A stretch of DNA of 64,000 nucleotides from Steromphala cineraria (Eukaryota > Mollusca > Gastropoda > Trochida > Trochidae): the NCBI GenBank assembly GCA_916613615.1, contig OU744730.1:35449315-35513314 (forward strand). Direction: 5' to 3'. Shown piece by piece: positions 44,860-54,648 of the stretch (its first letter is position 1; every line of letters starts with the position of its first letter). The translations under genes were made by a program, and so were the position numbers. The notes below the pieces were generated by a model. That model saw only the letters and a list, made by a program, of their open reading frames with translations. It was not told the origin of the DNA and did no database searches.

Positions 44860-45451
44860 TAATGTTTAACATCGTGAAAAGGTAGAAAAATTATATGATA
44901 TTAAATTCGGTGATTAAATAATTATTAACCAGTTTGTTAATTTATCAATTATTGCTAATTTATGTTAAGCTCTGTAATCTAATTCATTTATGAAATCAGA
45001 TTATACCCCATTTGTATTCAAACTATCACACTTTACTAAGATTGCTCTAAGTCTTTTCTAAGCTAAATATGTTGTATATTATGAAAGATTATTATGTTCT
45101 ATATCATTTTGCATGATACATGAGAATAAAATTCTCCTCTGTAATTCATTAAAAGATAGCACATTGAATGACTAAAACACATTACTCAGGATATTTCAGG
45201 TTTTGGGGTTTTTTTTAATTGAACAGCTTTATGTATCATGTCATGCTATGATAATTGCTATTTCAATGTCAGTAAAAGGTGTCACAGGTTTTCCGTCCAT
45301 TTTTTTCAAATTTCAATGTCAATAGCTGATTGGTATTTTATGCATTGCCTTCAAGAACAATGAAGTTTGTAAATTGTTTATTGGTAGTTTTTATTTTAAT
45401 ATGATTTTTTGGCTAATTTTGATTTTTTAATCAATTACAATTTGTTTATAG
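44860..45451. other. AT-rich low-copy spacer
   Basis: This is the first sequence to the right of the array. It matches nothing else in the window. It has no gene, only T- and A-rich tracts leading into the splice-acceptor-like TTTGTTTATAG at 45,451. Confidence 0.5.
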
Positions 45452-46430
45452 GTGTCCAGGCAAAGCTACACCGAGTTTCAATTGGAATTCAGTGTTCACT
45501 GCTGACTGATAAGGCTGAGGATGAGGAGGCTGGTACTCCTATGGACAGAGTGGAGGAGAAAGATGACAACAGCATCAGCAGTGATGAAGAGATGACGCTA
45601 TTAGATGAAGAAGTTGAAGTCCTTAAGACAGAAAGGTAAATTTGAATAAGACAATTCTGAAATGTTACCAATTATCAGAAATTATGAAGGACAGCCATGG
45701 GCCATTTTGCACATTAGATAAAAATATTGCACATTAAATTTTCAAAGTTTACCACTCTATATATAAAAGATAGGGGTCATTTGAAATAAAGATACATATT
45801 ACCAAAAAAATTAAATGACCAAAGATGTCTTTCCTAATCCCTGAATGCCAGCTACTGGATTTTTTCAAAAGTGTGTAATGTGTACCCATCATCTTGCTTT
45901 TTGCAATATAACACATATCAATAATATACACCTCGCTTAATTGCATTTATGCTTATTTTCAATCAAATTTGAATGTCTTTTTTGAATTCTGTCATTTCAG
46001 ATTACCACATCTTGTGGCTACACCACCAAATCTGGAGGAAAAATATATGGTCTTTTAGACACTACTCTTCGAACATATTCAACTGTGCACGGTCTGTGGA
46101 CATCCTGCTTAAGGACAGATAGACAAGACAATTGGAACGTGCATAGTTGTACTTCAGAAGTGTTCCAAGTGCAGCTACACAAGGACATGGTCAAGCCAAC
46201 CCTTCTTCGGGAAGATGCCTGCATCTGTTGCTGTCTGGAGCTATCCTTTTTTCTGGAAGTCTCTGGCAAGGTATCCAAGGTCCTCAAGCTGATGAATATT
46301 GCAAGTATTTCTGAGACAACCTTTTACAGGCATCAAGCAGACTACTTGCATCCTACCATAATCAACACCTGGCGCTCAAAGCAGTCTGGCCTCATTGCTC
46401 AGCTCATATGGCAGTTTCACATTCATTGAG
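45452..46430 (+). pseudogene. THAP/Kolobok-type DDE transposase-family relic (two exons)
   Basis: Exon 1 (45,452-45,635, bounded by …ATAG and GTAAAT) encodes an acidic stretch with IGIQCSLL. Exon 2 (from 46,001, after TTTCAG) reads EEKYMVF, stop, LLFEHIQLCTVCGHP, stop, then CSKCSYTRTWSSQPFFGKMPA. The match moves to another frame (LLLSGAILFSGS) and then a third (SETTFYRHQADYLHPTIINTW). These motifs, in this order, are the N-terminal half of a family of large uncharacterised, often THAP-linked transposase-like proteins in fish and invertebrates. I think it is Kolobok-related. Two stops and two frameshifts make it a pseudogene. The catalytic half is not visible downstream. Confidence 0.55.
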
Positions 46431-47278
46431 CAGAATGTCAACAAAGTTCTCGACATTCAGCTTGTTCAGGTCAATAATATTTATTGTTCTTTTCAAAAGC
46501 GGTCACTCTGAGGTGTGATGATACATATTATTGACATCTGAATTGCCTATTTTGCCTTGAAATCAGGGTATTTGTCAAAAGTTGATGTTTAATATCTATA
46601 TATAATCATATACTCATTATTGTATCTGTTAATATTAAATGGTTAACCTAATGTGTATACATGCTTTTGTTAAGACTTTTGTCCATGATAACTTTAATCT
46701 TGTTGGATTACTTAAAGGAAAATTCCAATGAAAAAATGAAAAAGAGCCTTTTAAAACAATGTATATTGATAAATCCTTCAACTTTGGCTAATAAGTTTTA
46801 GCTAAATCGCCAAATCTGCAATAAAAATTCAAAGTTGGGAAAAATCAAGTTTAAGGGCATCGATGGGGGACGCCATATTGGTATTTCGAACGGTGAACGA
46901 GAGCGAGAAACACCGGGAATATGACGTCAGCGACACACCACGAAATTAGGAGACGCCGTTACATTCAATAACAATAAATACTGTATACCATTCCCATGTT
47001 TAGGATATAAATAGTAGGACTTTGGCACAGGGCATACTAGTAAAATCTATTCACTTTAAGTGCACTTTGTGACTAGTTACTACCCCCTCCAAATCATAAT
47101 TGCAATCCAAAATAAGATGACCTACAAAAAAGAACAAACACACATTGTGAAAATCCGCACATTGCGAAGATAACAACGTTGGAAACAATGGAGAATACTG
47201 GAGAAAGAATACTAAACATAAAAGATAAGTACAACTCTTTTTACCCACTGATCAATAAATTTAAATATAAATTATTAA
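46431..47278. other. AT-rich spacer with a short GC-richer island
   Basis: No gene is seen. A less AT-rich stretch at 46,860-46,960 contains GACGCCATATTGG and TGACGTCAGC (CRE-like) and could be a decayed promoter. The same kind of motif (TGACGTCAC) lies upstream of the relic at 50,237. Confidence 0.35.
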
Positions 47279-47805
47279 TTAGCTCATCTGGCCAATAAGG
47301 CCCAATAGGGCATGCATGGCATGGTGTCGGACGTCCGTCCCTCCGTAAACTTTGTGCTTTTTCGACTTCTCAAGAAGCATGAGACCTAGAAAGCTGAAAC
47401 TTTGTGTACAGACTCAATGACTAGTGAGAATTATAATTTATAGTTTTGGTGACCCGGTGGCCCCTAATTAGGGCAATATTGGCCACGCCTTTCAATTTTT
47501 CTCTAAAAGTATTAGGCCTTAAAAGCTGAAACTTTGTGTACATATGCCTAGACGAGTGATGATTATTATTTATAGCTTTGGTGACCCTGTGGCCCCAAAT
47601 AAGGGCAACAGTGGCCATGTCTTTGAAACCTTTTTTTATCTTATTTTCATAAGCATTAGGCCCAGAGAGCTAAAACATTGTTTACAGACTCCTTAAGTTA
47701 GGTAAAGAGGATCATAATACATTTGATTACCCTTTGGCCTCTAATAAGGGAATTGAACATTTTTGCCACAACCTACATCAAAACTGATATGAAGCCTGAT
47801 GAGCT
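47279..47805. mobile_element. Short TIR element / MITE with TTAGCTCATC ends
   Basis: It begins TTAGCTCATCTGGCC and ends GATGAGCTGC, giving inverted tips. The body carries CCGTCCCTCCGTAAACTTTG and three degenerate copies of AAGCTGAAACTTTGTGTAC spaced about 130-150 bp. The same family occurs at 62,370-62,562 and in part at 60,440-60,498 and 63,689-63,733. It resembles a repeat I know from molluscan sequence. It is noncoding. Confidence 0.6.
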
Positions 47806-47894
47806 GCAGAGCCAATGGCTCTATTTCTAATCATAAATATGATTCAACCACAACTACTCAACTTTACATTATAAAACAATTCAAAATTTCATTC

Positions 47895-48488
47895 CAAATA
47901 CTACTTTTTATTAATCTTTAACTATTCATCAGAATCAGAATACTAAGACCATAACATTAGGAAAACAAACATAAAATCTTCAAATACACTATAATTTTTT
48001 TTATCTGTTGCAGGTGCCCTGCCATGTAAAATCGAATAGTAAAAAGAGTTCATTAGACTTTGTACATTGTTTTGCAGGAATTGGGAAAGACAAATTTGAC
48101 AGTCATTTTCATGCTTTTAATAATATAATTTAATTCAAACATAAAACAAACATAAAATCTTCAAATACACTATATTTTTTTTTTATCTGTTGCAGGTGCC
48201 CTGCCATGTAAAATCGAATAGTAAAAAGAGTTCATTAGACTTTGTACATTGTTTTGCAGGAATTGGGAAAGACAAATTTGACAGTCATTTTCATGCTTTT
48301 AATAATATAATTTAATTCAATTCCAAATACTTCTTTCTATTAATCCTCAACTATTCATCAGACAATACTAAAACTTTAACGTTAGGAATATAAACATAAG
48401 ACCCTCCAATACACTAAAACAGTTTCTCATCTGTTTCAGGTGCCCTGCCATGTCAAATTGAAGAGTAAAAAGAACATTGAATTAGACT
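47895..48488. repeat. Tandem direct repeat, 182-bp unit
   Basis: CAGGTGCCCTGCCATGTAAA occurs at 48,011 and 48,193 within near-identical 182-bp units, and once more in diverged form at 48,437. The outer parts (TTCCAAATACT…CTATTCATCAGA) also repeat at 47,895 and 48,321. It is AT-rich. A TACA microsatellite follows at 48,491-48,512. No coding frame is supported. Confidence 0.7.
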
Positions 48489-50237
48489 TTATGTACATAC
48501 ATACATACATACATGTACAGACATTATGACTTTATGTTTTGTCCGTAGCTCCGTGATTTCCGTGGTTCTGAAATTCTTGTATTGTCCATTGATTTTTGGG
48601 AAATTGGACCTTATCTTTTCCATAACACATGAGGTAGGGGGACTCGGTTGTGCTTTCCCAGGAAACCCCAACACCATCTGACTATTTGCCTGTATGCTAT
48701 TATATGTACCTGTATTTCCTGCAAGATAATTTTTGAAATATTGAACATACTGATCATGAAGCTTGACATTTTTGATTATATTTCATCATGTAATGCTTAG
48801 TCTTGTAATGTTTGGTTTTGATAATTTGAAGTTAAGATAATCAATTAGGTCTATGTAGTTAATTTTTTAAACTTCAAATTTGAGTAAACTGGAAGCTAGG
48901 ATTTAGAATGATTGAGTTTATATAGGACTTTTTGCCCTTACTCATGAAGTTCTCTATCAACGTTTCCATAATCTTGTTTGTAATTATGGTAAGCAGTCTC
49001 AAGCACATATGGATTTAGAAAAATTGCCTCAAATCCAGGATGGTCTACAATGCATTCAGGGGAAGGGATTTTGTTATCTATTTGAACCCGCTCTGCAGTA
49101 AAATCTGTTGTCAGCAGTTTCTGTCGTGGTACAATTACCACAGATGCACCTTGCATGAAAAAAGTACATAATAAGTTTTGATGTTTGAGTTGAGTTATTT
49201 GTTATTGGGAGATTCACAGATTAATGTTTAATGCAAGTGGTAGTAACAAGAAGCTCTCGGGTATTTACTTATTTTGTTTATGTTTCAATTACATCTCTTG
49301 TTATGATAGACATATGATTTTGCAATTATCGATGTGGAATAAAGTTGTGAATAAATGCTTATTAAATGGTTATCTCTTGTTTTTCATATGGTCAATGTTA
49401 TATTTCATTAGACTATTAGTAAATACATGTACTATGTATACACAAATAAATTTTCACATAGAGTACATTACAGCTAGCGGCATTATTATGGCGCAAGGAG
49501 AACATATTAATTAGCAGTTGAGAGAATAATTATCATAATTAAAGTTAAAATCAATTTTTTGTAATATTTTGCAAGCAGCTTGAACATCATCTTAGCTTTA
49601 ATTTGTAACAGACACATAATTTCAATAAAAGGTTTTAAGTGATTATTAAGAACATTTCATCTAATTTATGATATATGCAACACACCATTTACCTTTCACA
49701 AGTTGTATATAATGTTTTAAAAAGTTCTTTAGAAAACAAATCAACGGGTAGACGCAATATGACTATTGACATATATAGCTTAGGCCTTGATGATCTTCGT
49801 GCTGTCTGAAACGTATGACAGCAATTGGATCATTACACAATTTATGATAATAATTCTCGTAACTGCTAAGTAACCTGTAATTCTGGAAATTAGTCACATG
49901 TAATAAGGACTACTCCCTATACATTGTTGTAAAAGACAAATCTTGGAATTAATGCATTTTTTAAATTATGTTTATGTTTGATATGCAATCGATAATCGAA
50001 CCCTATGTTGTAGTAGGCCTGTATATTTTCTCGCGAACACGTAGTTCCGAAAGTTGCTAACCATGATACGTCAGCTGGATTACGTTCTTCCCTTGCCCTA
50101 ACTGTTTCCAACTGGGAGTTGTTGGATCTTACAACAATTGGAGCTACTGGCTCAAAACGATAGGGCTCCGGCAAGCCATCAAAGCTTTTATCGAAGCCCG
50201 TATCGCTCCCACTTGAACAACTGTCGGCTGTCGCCAT
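48489..50237 (-). pseudogene. P2X7-like intracellular-domain protein, degenerate three-exon gene
   Basis: Exon 1 (50,237-50,062) starts MATADSCSSGSD and ends in …NPADVSW at a GT donor. Exon 2 (49,149-48,942) starts CICGNC so that the join reads WCICGNC, continues to FYC, then in a shifted frame CIVDHPGFEAIFLNPYVLETAY. Exon 3 (48,718 down to about 48,489) reads EKYRYI, then IVRWCWGFLGKHNRVPLP, then SCVMEKIRSNFPKINGQYKNF in three different frames. WCxCGxC, CIxxHPGFxxxxLNPxVLxxAY, RWCWGxLG and PSCVxxxIRxxFP in that order are the signature of the cytosolic zinc/GDP-binding 'ballast' domain of P2X7 and its many stand-alone invertebrate relatives. Splice phases agree across all joins. One indel in exon 2 and two in exon 3 break it, unless they are assembly errors. 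Confidence 0.65.
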
Positions 50238-51448
50238 TTTTGTTTGTGTTCCACAGTTGACGTCACAGCTTAGATCGGTAAAAAACGTTTTTTTCCCGGT
50301 AGTTTCCGGGAATCAAGATGGCTGACGCGCTGAAAAGTGACGTAAACCATAAAAGATTTCACTTCTGATGCTGTTTACTGTAAATATACACGACTTACAT
50401 CAAGTTTTAGTACGATAATATCTCAAATGAAACATACGGAAAATGTTATTTAAGTATGGAAAATGTACACCTAAACATTATAAAGATATTCTAAAGAGTT
50501 TAAGGCAAGATGACCCGGGAGTTGCGCTTTAAAAGGTATAAATGTCGATATAAAGTTCGGTATAAAGATAAAACTTACAAAGCAAGCTTGTAAGTCCCTA
50601 ATATGCTCATCCATTGTCCGTTCGTCTGTTCGAGGTAAAGGGAACAGTTTTTCTCAGAGACTATTTAAATAGGAAAACCAAATTTGGCATTCACCTTCAG
50701 GGGAGCAATACATTGATGGAAATGTAAAATGATAAACGTGCAATCATTTTTTTCCCGAGAATATTGATGGTGTCTGATGTGAGAAAGGATTTCAGTTTCA
50801 TTTCGTGATAGTCACGTACACTTTCGTCACCAAGGTTAAATCCCTTTAGTTTATACTTTAAAATGAAGCACAATAATAATGTAATTGTCCATAAAGCATC
50901 CCTTGAGGTCACATTCCTACACGGTAATTAAAACAATGAAATATTCAAGGAAAATATACCCGCAGTATGTATCTTTTGTCTGGAATGAGATAGAACGTTT
51001 GCCAAACTGCAGAGAAGTAATAGTCAATTGTAAGGATTTGAATATTACAATCATTTAATTATTATAAAAACGATAAAACAATTGACATCAGCCGGAATTT
51101 AAAAAAATGTATATTTCATTTTATATTCTGGTAATTAAATGTTACCGTTATTGACCCTGATAGAACAGTAAATTTAAAGCCCAATCGTCATACTTGCAAG
51201 GGGTTTGTGATAAAATTTAATTAGCTATTGAGAAAGAAATACATCACTCGGTAGAAAAATCTTTCGTCGATAGTTTGATTTTTTATTTTATCAACAATAG
51301 AATACTTAATATGACATAAAAAATATAGTACCCTCGTTTAAGCAATGATCCCGTGCATAACGGCTCCATTTAAGATAAACTTTACTATCCTCGCGGGGAA
51401 ATTTGTTTTACATTCAACGAGCTTTGCATAAATAATAAAAAATCACAA
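50238..51448. other. Intergenic sequence with a CRE-like site and a relic repeat
   Basis: TGACGTCA lies at about 50,258, just upstream of the relic's first exon, and could be its promoter element. Around 50,605-50,700 a degraded copy of a GTCCGT…AACAGTTTTTCTCAG…CCAAATTTGGCATTCAC repeat is recognisable, of the kind that accompanies the TTAGCTCATC elements. The rest (50,700-51,448) is AT-rich with nothing I can support. Confidence 0.4.
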
Positions 51449-53045
51449 TTAAGGAGGTTGGATACCTTTGTTACTGCACATCCGCAACAGTCAGATTGTG
51501 CTATTTTAAAGTTTATGCTGTTTTGTTAATTTTTCACTGAAAGTGTGAGATAAAAAAATTTAAAAATTAAATAATGATTTAGTTTAATCAAAAACAATGA
51601 CTATGTTATATTTGTGAACATAAGTATTTGTTTTATGATAAAATTTATTTCACTTATTAACCTTAAGCACTAATGCAAATTTCTAAAAAGGGTAATGTTG
51701 ACAATGAAGAGTTATCTCCCCTGGATGTTAATTTTCATTGATGTGGCTAAATTGAATTTGAATATCTCTGGTGACATATTGTTTTTTCTTTTTAATCTTA
51801 TTCTAGTGTGTATTAACTATAAAATATATAATTTTCAAAAAAATCTTAATACGAGAAATCGATTTTTTTCATAAAAGAATAATATTTTACAAAAATAATC
51901 ATACAAAACAAAAAAGGTTATTTGTATGAATTTACTTCATATTATTTTCAAGTTCCTTTTTTTCTGACTTAGTTTATTTCGATACTGCAATGCCTTAATA
52001 GAAAAACATTTAAATAACAATTATATTCAAAAGTTATCTTGAATTCTACCATGACATTTCAAAATCCTCGAATTTCATTGGGTTATTTCTATGGTCGAAC
52101 CTACGTTCGAACACGATTTTAATGACGGGCGTTTCACCGCGGTTTGATACACATTGCCATAGAAACGAACTTCATATGACACGAATCGACATGCACACAG
52201 TCACCATACGCTTCGGGAGCTGCTTCGTCTGAATACTAACTAAAAGTCTTTTATCATTTTACTACCCGTACTTTTCTATAACTAGAGTTTGGTTCCCATA
52301 ATATCATGGGCCTACCTTTAGAATCCCTCACCAAATTCCATTTCGGAACGTGGAATTTATCTTTAAAAAACATTCTCGAATTTTTTATACTACCGGACAT
52401 GCGCAGACGTCATTTCTCATCGAAGCGAGAGTTGTCATTCACGACGCCATTGTTGTTTACTGTGAAATTACCCTTTCGTTCACAAGTCGTTTTACATTTC
52501 CGAACATTTCCAATCAATGATATTATTTGACAATATCTTTAATAGGGCCCCTTTTGTATATTATTTTAAACGACTTTCGCCACAGATTCAATGTTATCGA
52601 GTCGACATAAAAGGGTTTTCCCCCATGACCCAGCGCGTCGTTTTGACATGTTGCATTCAATATTTCCGATTTTTTTAACAATAAAAAATCACTTCAAGGT
52701 AAGTTTTATGTATGCAAATTGCTTTTTGTTTTACATTTTGTTTATTTTTCAAATTCTATTTTATTTTCCCCGTTTGTTTTGTTTTTGTTTTCGTTTTTCT
52801 TGTTTTTTTTATTATGGATATTTGTTTTTATTTTATCATTTCTTGTTTCTTTTTCGTTTAAAAAAAAATTAATATCATACGGGGGTTTAGGGGGGCTTGC
52901 CCCCCTATTTTTTAATCGGGGAAGGGGATTTTTTATTTCTTTCTTTTTATTTTGATTGAATGTCATCCTTTCTTTCCCTTTCGACGATATTCATCCAAAC
53001 ATGACACACATGCCAATATGAGCATTTTTTAAAAAGGATTTTTAG

Positions 53046-53202
53046 AAGGATTGTCGAATTTCAAGACGGTGGGCGGGTTAATGCAGAGGGATGTTACTTG
53101 GAACATTGGAAAGAGGAAATTGGCGTGCAACTTCATTTAGAAGGCATCAAAAACATCCCCATCGCTATGTTGTACCTTGACTCTCCAAATGTGTTCGTTC
53201 AG
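53046..53202 (+). other. Possible orphan exon of unknown protein
   Basis: A segment preceded by TTTTTAG and followed by the donor-like GTAAGA reads IVEFQDGGRVNAEGCYLEH, then a Glu/Lys-rich helix and MLYLDSPNVFVQ. Composition looks coding, but I recognise no family. A second donor-like site (TTCAAGGTAAGT, 52,697) ends another open stretch, and the frames of the two do not join. Treat as weak. Confidence 0.25.
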
Positions 53203-53239
53203 GTAAGATTTAAAAAGCCCCTTCACGGTACCATTCTTA

Positions 53240-53551
53240 TTAACTGAGCGTTTGGCATTTCGAACTATGACACTTGTCACAAGTGGCATGATTACAAAGT
53301 AACCCACGATTCATACACCACGCAAGCGTAGCGAGAATCGTTACAAATAAATTAAAAAGGAGCAACTCGAAAGTAATAGTACGTGAAGAAACCTTAGAAT
53401 CCCGCCCATACGAACTTACCCAAGGAATCGAGGTACAATCAGGTAGCGATGGGAGACGCTCCGTCTGCTTTCCTAAATATGCGGACAATTTCCTCTTCTT
53501 GTTCCTCCTTTCTGGCTCAACGTTGTCAAACAACGGTCCCGTACGCAACAC
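53240..53551 (-). pseudogene. N-terminal fragment of a Merlin/IS1595-like transposase
   Basis: 103 codons: a basic N-terminus (RRNKKRK), then FELLLFNLFVTILATLAWC, GLL and CDKC. In Merlin-type proteins this short helical/zinc head precedes the DDE core. Here the frame ends a few residues after the CxxC and no core is found in the 900 bp downstream on this strand, so it is truncated or frameshifted. It sits inside the 22-bp TIR pair, which supports it being that element's own gene. Confidence 0.4.
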
Positions 53552-53993
53552 ACGAGAGAGTGACGACTCTCCACAACGAAATCCCCCAAAGAATCATCTA
53601 ATCCCGCCATAGCGTTTCAAAAGCACAACATTTACAACTTGCCAAGCTAAAAGTAGCGTCTGTTTACAAACAAATCATACGTCACACGTTATACATCACT
53701 ATGACGACATGACGCAATGCGAGAACGTGCGGGAAGTGACGTAACAATCGACACGCGAGTTTATGAATTGACCAATCAGCGACGAGGAACGGTTTAAGGA
53801 TTTCCCCTCGATTGCAGGCAAAGGTAATGATGTTTTGAAGTGATTTTAAAATTCGTGTTTAAAACTATCGTCTTTCAGACGAAGTTTTAAATTAAACTTT
53901 TGCTTGCCGATACGAAAATGACCTCTATTTTCGCCTAAAATGTCTCCTTACGGAAATCACGGAAATTACGGAATGTCTCTTATATAGCCTATA

Positions 53994-54089
53994 TAGCGCC
54001 TTCGGCGCTACACGTGCCGTAGGCACGGGAACTGCCGAAGGCAGTAAGCACGCGCCTTCGGCGCGTGCACGCGCCGAAGGCGCGTGCTT
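53994..54089. repeat. Cluster of five perfect mini-hairpins
   Basis: Five consecutive palindromes share an -NCC-(3 nt)-GGN- centre: TAGCGCC-TTC-GGCGCTA (53,994-54,010), CGTGCC-GTA-GGCACG (54,013-54,027), ACTGCC-GAA-GGCAGT (54,031-54,045), and two with 9-bp stems of GCACGCGCC (54,048-54,068, TTC loop; 54,067-54,087, GAA loop). The last two together form one perfect 44-bp palindrome (54,046-54,089). The GC content contrasts sharply with the AT-rich surroundings. Confidence 0.95.
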
Positions 54090-54292
54090 TTACATACTTC
54101 CGGTTTATTTGGTGAGGGATTCTAAAGGTGCTCCACCGATTTGGGTTCAGTGATGTCAACAGTGACGTCAACCTTTGACGTCATAAGCACAAGACATTAT
54201 GACGTCACAGTGTTGAACCGAAGCACAACTGACGTTACGCGGTAGAAAAGAAATGACATTTAAAACGCTATAAACACTCGTTATGGTAGAAT

Positions 54293-54459
54293 GGAGATAA
54301 ACCTACTGTGTTTTTTAATTTTCGTGGTTTAACGTAGATTCGATACCGTTGATGTTACATTCGAAGCCTCACGCTAACGCGTTCGGCTCCGAATGACATC
54401 AACAGGTATCGAATCTACGTTAGACCACGAAAATTAAAAAACACAGTAGGTTTATCTCC
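54293..54459. repeat. Foldback hairpin, about 80-bp arms
   Basis: GGAGATAAACCTACTGTG… at the left is mirrored by …CACAGTAGGTTTATCTCC at the right. The arms match almost throughout (one TTT/TCT-type mismatch and a few near the loop), with a loop of about 10-15 bp around 54,375. It is a MITE-like or snapback palindrome inside the 3.2-kb TIR element. It is noncoding. Confidence 0.9.
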
Positions 54460-54648
54460 TAAAGGGAGTTTTTAAATTATTGTATTTTCATCATTGGGTG
54501 CCCTAACGGATGGGCCCTTTTTCGAACAAAAACTGTGGTGACATGGTATTTTTATGACACAATTTGATTCAAGACATATTTTTCAACAAAATAAGACCAA
54601 ATTTAGCTATTTCTTAATACCTCGATATGTTGTATCCAACCTCCTTAA

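Larger units (their letters stand above)
52314..54129 (-). mobile_element. Nested 1.8-kb TIR element, possibly Merlin-like
   Basis: A perfect 22-bp inverted repeat (ACCTTTAGAATCCCTCACC… at 52,314-52,335 and its complement at 54,108-54,129) delimits the element. On the minus strand a 103-residue frame (53,240-53,551) ends TLAWCMNRGLLCNHATCDKC. This looks like the start of Merlin/IS1595-type transposases (aliphatic helix, WC-x3-GLL, then CxxC), but the frame stops soon after. No clear 8-9-bp target duplication is seen. The right end holds a cluster of small hairpins. Confidence 0.45.
51449..54648. mobile_element. TIR element of 3.2 kb with TTAA borders
   Basis: TTAAGGAGGTTGGATAC at 51,449-51,465 is repeated perfectly inverted at 54,632-54,648. 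The tips include TTAA, which may be the target duplication, as used by piggyBac and Kolobok elements. No transposase of those families is visible inside, so it would be non-autonomous. It contains a second, nested TIR element (52,314-54,129) and a hairpin (54,293-54,459). Alternative: two solo copies of a short repeat in opposite orientation. Confidence 0.55.

Noticed and set aside
52591..52966. Phe-rich plus frames and the Asn/Lys-rich minus frame opposite
   Set aside because: Low-complexity T-rich DNA; no motif and no supporting context.
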